Shown here piece by piece: positions 56,450-64,000 of a DNA stretch of 64,000 bases. Position numbers and translations under genes: made by a program. The notes beneath the pieces are model-generated. The model did not search any database and had not been told where the DNA came from. It worked only from the letters and a program-made list of their open reading frames with translations. The stretch lies in the NCBI GenBank assembly GCA_021307315.1, contig JAJSPD010000033.1, positions 434,001 through 498,000 on the forward strand, in the 5' to 3' direction. The stretch is from Bisporella sp. PMI_857 (Eukaryota > Ascomycota > Leotiomycetes > Helotiales > Helotiaceae). Each line of letters starts with the position of its first letter. Within the stretch, counting starts at the first letter, position 1.

Positions 56450-57577
56450 GGTTGCTGGATGGATGGATGAGTTGGCGGGTTGGTAGGTGGGTTGGAAAGT
56501 ATAGAGTTAAAGGAAACAGAGAAAGAAAGCGGCGGAGAAAGGGGAGAGGTTGGCTAGAGAGAGAAGATGGTTAGGAAGATGATGATACTTCTGATTCTCA
56601 TGTCCAGCCCCCAACCCCTATCGTCTTTTGCAATCTTTTAACTATGGTAGGAGGTAGTAGTCGCAACAGATATGGATATGGATATGATATACGCTGGGCA
56701 GGGTATAAAAAGGTTGCTGGCCCTGATTTATTTTCTTTCTTTTTCTTTTTTATTTCTATTTATTTATTTATTCATTTATTTATCTTTTTGGTTTAGCGCC
56801 TGGCGGCATGCACTAAGCTGTCTGCCGAAATGTACCTTACCATGCATGGTAAGATTACAAGGGAGAGTTGTGACACCTTCCATATTCAGATCGTATACGG
56901 AGGCCAAGTGTTGGAGTTGGAGTTGAGAGGTTCTGATACTATTGGTTGGCTGGGTGGCAGCTTCGCCCTGTGCCGTGAGCTTACGTATGCGAGGAGGGTG
57001 GGTGCGTTCGGGCACGGTAGATACCATACGAATCATACAATACTACTGGTCGCCTCGCCTAGTAGCCGAGCGGGTTATGCACAGGTCCTGGATTTCTATC
57101 TCGGCATGCAGAGCATAATAACAAGTAGTTGCTCTGCCGATCTGTGGGTGTCTTACTGTACCTCGTCTAGACACCCAAACTCTATCCTATCTGATTGTGA
57201 ACCCTGCGATCATCTCGTTGTTGCAGATGCTACTTTTGACACCGCCTTACCACAACAACATGCCAACGGAGTGGTGGGGCCATTTCGTTGGCTTCTTAAA
57301 TCAAATGGTGCTGATAACTTTCACTGAGGAAATAGTACCCTGGACCTGGTGGTCAGCTTTCATCGCCTGACTTGTTATGCATACTACCACTGAAGCATAC
57401 GTTATACCGTAGTCGATCATGCCCTTATTTGGAAGAGGGACCACAATACTGTTCTGCCCTATATTATGCTCGAATAGGAAATGTACGAGTACACAATAAG
57501 TTCTGACTGGGATTTGGTGATTTGCATTATCAGATTTATCCGTTGTGGGGGCATCCGAGGAAATAATTTATTATGTA
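56450..57577. other. Intergenic stretch upstream of the P450
   Basis: Probably holds the P450 promoter at its left end. It includes T-rich and TTTA-repeat sequence near 56730-56790 and an unassigned 165-codon plus-strand frame (56830-57327) with no recognised domain and no splice or context support. Confidence 0.35.
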
Positions 57578-58793
57578 AAATTACTGTCTTTGTGTGAGCC
57601 CCACCCACTCTACGCGTACACGATGAACACCATACTTTTTTCAACACCACAATATGCCTACTCCACGCAAAAAATTTGCTCGCCAGTTGATTGTCGATCG
57701 TAAAGTTAAATGGCCTCTTTCTAAAGAAGCAAGATGCTCTATTATATCTGCTGTTTTGAATGGGAATTCTCCAAATGAAATTGCGACGCGGTTTGGCTGT
57801 TATCGAAACACGGTACGCAACACATACCTTGCCGCAACACCATTAAGAAAGCTATACGGTCTGCAGGCGTACGCCATTGGAAGTCATTAAAGCAAATATA
57901 CTTAAGCAAACGTGCGATTTTTCAGAGAGTTCGATATTTACAAAGAATGGAGGAGTCGCGAGGCAGAATTGACTAGAGTAAGTAACTTTGGGTAGTCCCG
58001 TATTCTTAGCGTTAACTACACAAAACGGGACAGTTTTCAGACGAGTGCTTTATTGCCAACGATACATCGAATCATACAGGCAGGTGTTGGAGATTTGGTA
58101 ATGAACGTACGGCGCGTCGAATGGTCAATATCGCAGATCACGGAAAGCCTAATATGACTATAATGGTATGGAGGGGTATTTGGCTAGGAGGAATATCACT
58201 ACTTATTTTTATGGAACGCAATCAAGACTTTCAAAACAACAGAAATTCAGTCAAAAGCCATATTCAAACTCTTGAAGATAGTTTATTTCCTAATTACGAA
58301 CCTGGCCGACTCTTTCAGCAAGATAACGCGAAAATCCATTCTGCGAAAGTCACAAAAGAGTGGATGGAGAAGCACGGAATTTGAGTACTTAACTGGCTTG
58401 TTTATTCTCCCGATATGAACCCAATTTAACACGTATGGCGTGCAATGAAAGCTATACTTAATAGAAAGCATCCAGAGATTCATTTATTGAAAAATAATGA
58501 AGAGAATGTGGAGTTATTGAAGAAATGGATCGAGGAGGCGTGGAACGCGGTACCCAGACGCTTATTGACAAGCTTATCGAATCAGTAGAATGACGTGTGA
58601 AGGCCGTGCGCAAAGCAAAAGGTTGGTATACCAAATATTAAGAGGGAATCGAGAGCTTTCAATTGATATAATTTTCAAGCTTGTACGATAGTTAGAGTAG
58701 ATATTTAATAAAATAGAGAGTGGTATGAATACGATGGAATGGGGTTTTGGTGGGGCTTACCCCGCTGCACAAAGACTAAATGACAGTAATTTT
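57578..58793 (+). mobile_element. Decayed Tc1/mariner transposon
   Basis: Inverted ends share AAATTACTGTC, TTTGTG and AGCCCCACC. Inside, 57654-57890 encodes a transposase start with a helix-turn-helix (NEIATRFGCYRNTVRNTY). The frame 58121-58384 and its continuation contain MVWRGIWLGG, LFQQDNAKIHSAKV and YSPDMNPI, the second and third catalytic Asp/Glu regions of fungal Tc1/mariner transposases. The frame is broken by deletions near 57890-58120 and by TGA after HGI and TAA after MNPI. Not functional. Confidence 0.85.
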
Positions 58794-58993
58794 TTTAGCA
58801 GGGCGGAAGCGAATTCTGACACCCTGGTGTAAATAGGTAATATTGCAGCATACTATAGAGCTTCTAGAACCCACACATACAGAAGAAAAGCTTCCTTAGG
58901 TACCGAATCACTACAGATAGTTTCCAACTGCATAATACACAAGACCTGGTAGGATATAGTTCCATACCTGGCCAAGAGCAGAAGGGGGTTTGT

Positions 58994-60495
58994 CTAGGAC
59001 CTCCGACCCATCTGGCCTGATTCCTGTTCCCCTAGGGTTGAATACGGGTAGGTTTGAGATGGATTCTGCGTCTCGAGCTCTACGGAATTCTGGTTGTTGC
59101 TGACCAAAGATTTGGTCGAACGTACAGAAGTCTCCTGATATTTCCCCCCATTTGGATATGCCGTATCTTTGTATTTATTGCTGTTTTCAGCTGGTGGGGC
59201 AGCGGTATTTGTCCTCGATCTTTCGGTGCTGCCCCTGATTCGCTGCATGCTATATTGGAGGGAGGAGTAGAGGCGGCTCTTCATAAAGATGCCGACGTAG
59301 AAGGTAGAGAGAGCAGGTCCGCAGGCAATAATAATAAGGGTAAAAAATTCGACATTTCTGGAAGACCAATAATTAGTAACTGCTTCCGGGAAGTCTGCCT
59401 CTACACAAAGGTGCAACTTACAGAATGATAATAAGGATTTCGCCGATCCAGAAAGGATCCCCAATTTGTTTAACCACGCCAATTGTTTTATAAACAAGAC
59501 CGACAATATCAGCTACGATAACACTGTGTTGTTGTTAGCAATTTGCATTGAAAGTTAGACAATCAGATGGAGAACTGACAGGATTCCAAAGAAAAAGACT
59601 AAATAACACGCCTGTCTTCTCTCGCGAGACATATTCAAAGTAGGAACAATAATAAAAGGAATAAGGAAAAGAATAATGTCAAGAACGGTAGTGCTGGCAG
59701 CATTGGCAATGGCAGAGGAGGCTGTTTTCGTCACTCTCTCCAGCGCGCCCGCGACGTGGCTGGCATCACTTGATCTAGGAATATACCAATACAGAGCAAT
59801 GCCAACATTTTCGACCTGTATCAAGAATGTGAAGGCGTAGAGGCAGTAGCACGTAAATGGGATCCATTTGAGGACGGAAAAAAGGCGCATGTAAAGAATG
59901 ATGATCGCCGCGGTGACGGAAAATCTGACGACCGATCCGAGGAGTTGGGAAGTGAATTGTCTCTGTGCCCCAAGAAACAGAAAGATAAGCATTTTTTCCA
60001 GTCTCAACCGTGATACACAGTGATGGAAGACTTACGCTAGTAAAGGACGAGTTGAGGAAGGAGATAGGAACATCCCAGCTGTGTCGTGCCGCGCCATCTA
60101 CTGCCACTATTCATAGCATCGTTGGGTTAGTCGTATATCCGACTAGTGGCCGTGAACGAGGTTAACCTTACACGAGTAAATGACTGCCCAGTATGCGATT
60201 GCGGTGGCTTGTCCAAGAAGCACACAATCTAAACAACAAAAGAGTCAGCATGTGTCATAAAAAGAAAGCGTTACCCCTTCAAGCTCTTCTTACAATCGTC
60301 GATTCCGAGCTTGCGCGTGTTCTTCAGGGTGCTGTAGATTCGAGCCGCGACACATAAAGTGGACAGGATAATGAACACGATACCGATAGCCAATGTCGTC
60401 GGAGCCAGAGTTTCGGGATTCACGAAGTTTGGCGGTGCGCCACTTGGATTCACGGACAAAGGAGTGGTGTTTGGATCCAGCGCAAGTGTCGCCAT
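58994..60495 (-). CDS. Seven-helix membrane protein of the fungal rhodopsin-domain / PTH11-like type
   Basis: Six exons with closing phases: 60294-60495, 60172-60228, 60036-60106, 59580-59962, 59422-59523 and 58994-59357, giving 392 residues. Hydrophobic helices appear in order: LAPTTLAIGIVFIILSTLCV, a second across exons 1-2 with AIAYWAVIY, SVVRFSVTAAIIILYMRLFS, FTCYCLYAFTFLI, TVLDIILFLIPFIIV, one in exon 5, and FFTLIIIACGPALSTFYVG. The motif RIYSTLKNTRKLGIDD after helix 1 and RHSWDVP between helices 2 and 3 are typical of this family of fungal integral membrane proteins. The cytosolic tail is Ser/Asn-rich. Members include plasma-membrane sensors such as Pth11; most have no known ligand. No frame damage. 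It lies between two dead transposons and next to the P450. Confidence 0.85.
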
Positions 60496-60853
60496 TGTCT
60501 TGTAAAGACGCCTCGTGGCTCTTCGAGTCGGGTAATAATGGGTGAGATGAGGGACAAAGAGAAGGCGGCTACTACAAGGTATGGGTCTTATACCTGCACC
60601 ATCTTTATTGAAATCTGAGAGACCGAGAACTCAGGCCGTAACTCCTGCATCAGTGAGGCTAAGCTGACTGACCAGCCTTCCAAACTGAGGTGAAGATGTC
60701 AGAAAGCTGAGAGCAGCCAATTATAAAACGGTTCTATTGTGTTGTACTGCATACAGTCTATGAAGCCTGAATGGCTAATATGCCATTTATATATGGTAAC
60801 GTAATCATTTACGTATATAAGGTAAGGGAATAAGCGGAAAAACTACGACGGTA

Positions 60854-62142
60854 CAGCGGTCAACGCTTGTCGGTAGGCTAGCAAGGGTATTACCCTCGTT
60901 ACGGCCACCTTCCCTAATAGGGTAATTCCTTCAGAATCTCGCGATCGAGTAGTGATGGTGTTTTGCTCAATAATTCTAACAAGCTGTACAGAATGCCGAC
61001 GGGTTTACACCAGATCAGCTTTGCCTACTATAGAGCCCAGCGTATTCTATGGTCCTTTTATTCAATTGCTTTCTCTTCGTGTGATCAATAGATCAGCTAT
61101 TGTATGCACTTTTCAATACACTAAAGCACAATTATTGACTCGAGATTAACGCAATAAAGTACGCCTTTCACGAAATATTAATTGGTCATACTTTGATATT
61201 TACGAATGTACTGGATGTACACTTCAATAAATTGGATACGCATGTCGCGGACGAGCTACGCCACGCAAAAGCTTTGGTCAAAAGCCAATTTTGACTACAG
61301 CTCAAATAGAAGAATTGGTAGAATTTGTATGCGCTTCGGGAACTGCTTTGCCCCTGGGGAAAACGTCGAAAAAGACTTGCTTGGGCCGAAAAACATAAAA
61401 ATTGGACTATAGAACAATAGTATTCTGTATTATAGACCGACGAGACTTGGATTACAGGCGGAAAACATACTAGAACTTAGGTTACTCGATGTTCTAGAGA
61501 AGAATTTAATTCTATATGCGTCGTTACCGTGTACAACACCAAAAAAGCTGGATGTTTTAGGGCTGTTTTCATGGCGATACAAAAAAGCCTGGCATATTTT
61601 GGAAAAAAGATAAAGGAACAATCGGCGAAAAATAGTATCGAGCTTATACTGTTTCGGTAGTTTATGGCTATATCGAGCTTTGCCGTCGAGAAAGATTGTT
61701 ACTTCAACTTATGCAAAATGATGCTCCAGGCTGCGCTGCTGCAAATACAAAAGCAGATTTAGCTGAACGTGGCATAACTGTAGTTTGTTGGCTACTTTAT
61801 GGCCTTGACTTGAACTCAACTGAAAAAGTATAGAATACTATAAAGAACTATTTTCAAAACAATTATCCTGAAACTATGAGTTATAATCAACTGCCCAGTG
61901 CGGTAAAGAACGCTTGGGATGTAATTAGAGCTCATAATTCAAAGAACCAATTAAGCAAATGCTTTAAAGGTGTCAAGGCGTAATAGACGCAAATGGAGAA
62001 TGTACAAAATGGTAGAATTATTAAGAAATACAAAACACCATCACCACTCGATCGTGAGATTCAGAAGGAATTACCTTATTAGGAAAGGTGGCCGTAACAA
62101 GGGTAATACCCTTGCTAGCCTACCCACAAGCATTGACCACTG
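60854..62142 (+). mobile_element. Decayed Tc1/mariner transposon with long terminal repeats
   Basis: Inverted ends of about 80 bp start CAGCGGTCAACGCTTGT and match the right end ending in TTGACCACTG, with TA on each side (60852-60853 and 62143-62144). Inside are transposase pieces: TPRKSFGQKPIL-like and IEELVEFV near 61270-61330, LLQLMQNDAPG near 61690, and LLYGLDLNSTEKV near 61795. The catalytic Asp pair is altered and several stops and frame changes are present. Non-functional, but the ends are well preserved, so it could still be recognised by a transposase supplied elsewhere. Confidence 0.85.
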
Positions 62143-62386
62143 TACCCTGTAGATGCGTCGGTAGGTTACATTATATGGGTCTCTATTTATTTATGACCGA
62201 GAGGGAGGGGGTTATTTGTTGCTAAGGCAGGGGCGTAGATATAAAAAGGGTCAGCTCAAATCATCTTTTTTAACTTTCTCAACACAAAACAAACACAGGA
62301 AAATCATTCAAACCCTTATCCCCACAAACTAAACTATCAAGACTACTACCACCACCACCACCACCACCACTACTACTATTATCACT

Positions 62387-62785
62387 ATGCTTGACGACTT
62401 GTCGTGGCGTCATGCGTGGCCTCTCACTTGCGGAGGCATCATGTTTCTAGGCGGACTCTTCCATGGCTTCCTCAAACCACAACAATCGATGCAGGGCTGG
62501 GGAGTGACAGACAAGATAGCCGCATCACGCGAAGCGCAGATTATTTTCTACGGGCATAGCATAAGGACGAGTACGCTGGGTCTTTTGGTGCTTGTTCTCT
62601 GCGCTCAGAAAAACTATACCGGTGTCGACACCACCATGGCAATAATGGGAAGCTACTGCGGTTTAACGGATGTCATGATAATTTGGCGTTATGGAATACA
62701 AAAGACAGCGGTTGTGAGGTTTCTCAGTGTTCTCCCTATCATTTTCTGGGGACTTGCGGGTATGACGGCTGGGCCTTCATTGTAG
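62387..62785 (+). CDS. Small membrane protein, DUF4267-like
   Basis: A 132-residue single-exon frame with about four hydrophobic segments: WPLTCGGIMFLGGLFHGFL, TSTLGLLVLVLCA, TTMAIMGSYCGLTDVMIIW and VVRFLSVLPIIFWGLAGM. The layout with a short WGV segment after the first helix fits DUF4267 proteins, small fungal and bacterial membrane proteins of unknown function often near metabolic or biosynthetic genes. A CA-rich leader with CCACCA repeats (62340-62380) lies before the start codon. No sign of damage. Confidence 0.75.
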   Translation: MLDDLSWRHAWPLTCGGIMFLGGLFHGFLKPQQSMQGWGVTDKIAASREAQIIFYGHSIRTSTLGLLVLVLCAQKNYTGVDTTMAIMGSYCGLTDVMIIWRYGIQKTAVVRFLSVLPIIFWGLAGMTAGPSL

Positions 62786-63664
62786 AACGTTGTTATCAAG
62801 CGCATCAGAGTATCACGGGAAGGCGCCTGGCTTGGCTTTTTTTTTCATAAACAAATATATGGGCACATATGCTTTCCCACCTTTGTCTCTGATCCCAGTA
62901 CGGCTACTACCGTGACATTACCCCAGCCCTACGACCTCGTAGCTACGGCTATGTCCAAGGCAGTAGCTGCTGACCTTGGCGTACCCGCAAAAGGTTGCCG
63001 AAGTCGTAAAGAGAGAGTTTTGTGCTAGAAGACGGCTCGCGACCGGATTAAAGGATCCTGGCTAAAACCTGCATGGGAACTGAGTGACTAATTCCTACAT
63101 CAGTTCTCATTAGGACGATGATGTGAGTTACTGTGTTGTGTTTAGTTAAGCGATTCGAGGTACCTGGTCTTTGGGTTCGATGGGTGTTAATATACTGCCT
63201 AATTAGGTTTGACTCACCAGTTTTTTTTTTTTTTAACTAGTGGTAATACCCGTTCCTAATACGTTTGCTGATACTTTTAGCAACAAATGATAATTCATTC
63301 CTACTATTAAGTCGAGCTATGGTAATTGGATCCTATTAATCCTGATAAATTGTCAAATGCCCATTCTAGTTCCAAGTCCGTCCATGCAGAGACCTGTTTT
63401 TCCCAACACCAGCCCTGGCATGCATGTAGGCACACATGTAGCACTGAATTCTTGGCCCTGACAGAATGCTATGTAAATCGTCTCATGTTGCAATATACCC
63501 CATCACGTACATGTGTACTGGGTTGTGGTTATCCAAGCTCGGTGAGGGTTTGTTTATATATTGGAAGCCAATCTCAGAGCTAACTAAAAAGAGTAGAGCA
63601 GAAGGATCCAAACCCTTCATAACTCCTCGCCAAAGCACAGACGCATATGTTAAATCTCGCAAAC
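62786..63664. other. Intergenic region between the DUF4267-like gene and the next P450
   Basis: About 880 bp with no supported gene. It includes a T run near 63222-63234. Short frames at 63326-63687 lack any recognisable domain and overlap the P450 start. Likely holds the promoter of the P450 to its right. Confidence 0.4.
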
Positions 63665-64000
63665 ATGCTTCTTCTATCATCAACTGAGAATACTTTTTCC
63701 GCTGTTCTGATCGGAACTTTTGCTGTAGCACTCTCTATTTTGTATGGAACCAAGCGGAAATATGAACCTGTGAGTTTAAAATCGATGAATAGACGCATTC
63801 TTTCTCTGATATTAATGTAAACAGCTACGAATTCTGCAATATCCAGTTATCTGGGTTAAAGGGCGCATCAATGAATGGCGTTACCTTTACAATGCTCCGA
63901 GAATGATTCAAGAGGGTTATGAAAAGGTATGCAAAATTAATAAACATATTCTACGACCCAAGACCAAGATATCTATGCCTAATACCTTACAGGCAAATGG
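63665..64000 (+). CDS. Cytochrome P450, 5' end only
   Basis: Three exon pieces: 63665-63769, 63825-63926 and 63993 to the window edge, with introns 63770-63824 (GTGAGT...AACAG) and 63927-63992 (GTATGC...TACAG). Phases agree. The product starts with a membrane anchor (FSAVLIGTFAVALSILYG) followed by a short basic stretch. Exon 2 holds a tryptophan- and tyrosine-rich segment ending EGYEK, and exon 3 continues ANG, giving the GYxKANG pattern common near the N-terminus of fungal microsomal P450s. The rest lies outside the window. It points away from the DUF4267-like gene and from the other P450. Confidence 0.75.

Noticed and set aside
1..64000. tRNA or rRNA genes
   Set aside because: I looked for tRNA-like B-box motifs and rRNA-like conserved blocks and found none I could support by eye. 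A covariance-model scan would be decisive.

Overview
The window looks like filamentous ascomycete (Pezizomycotina) DNA. Introns are short (about 46-70 nt) with GTANGT-like donors and CTAAC-like branch sites. The gene families are typical of such fungi: Zn2Cys6 regulators, NACHT/STAND proteins with ankyrin repeats, P450s and a fungal rhodopsin-domain membrane protein. Transposon remnants are dense, and many nonsense codons can be explained by C-to-T changes at CpA, the signature of repeat-induced point mutation (RIP). I cannot name the species. Gene models come from reading splice sites and codon phase by eye.

Layout. 1-6 kb: a broken F-box-like gene carrying an AT-rich inverted-repeat element, and a broken SesA-like/ankyrin gene with several TAG codons. 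6-9.6 kb: a Ty3/gypsy gag-protease remnant and a cluster of LTRs. 9.7-19.7 kb: an AflR-like regulator, MITE-like hairpins, nested LTRs and a multi-exon Zn2Cys6 regulator. 20-31 kb: almost entirely mobile-element debris, including a Helitron helicase interrupted by two LTRs, plus two decayed host genes. 31.9-35.7 kb: a NACHT protein with about ten near-identical ankyrin repeats. 36-43 kb: a kinase pseudogene, a Ty3-like element with a decayed gag-like frame, a small hypothetical gene and a kinase fragment cut by an LTR. 43.6-44.6 kb: a compact two-exon gene with a retropepsin-like DTGS motif. 45-48 kb: repeats and a low-complexity hypothetical gene. 48.4-52.9 kb: a second NACHT protein with an apparently open frame. 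53.9-64 kb: nested solo LTRs, a P450 with a frameshift at its heme loop, two dead Tc1/mariner elements, a seven-helix membrane protein, a small DUF4267-like membrane protein, and the start of another P450.

How the parts relate. The two complete STAND genes, the SesA-like wreck and the kinase wrecks resemble a fungal incompatibility or innate-recognition compartment that gains genes and loses them to mutation and transposons. The two STAND genes share an unusual structure: the Walker A loop of each lies in a separate 25-nt micro-exon with the same phases. The right end (P450, membrane proteins, P450) may be the edge of a metabolite or detoxification locus, but no backbone synthase is visible. 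At least seven LTR families are present, mostly solo copies, several with exact 5-bp target duplications and clear nesting order.
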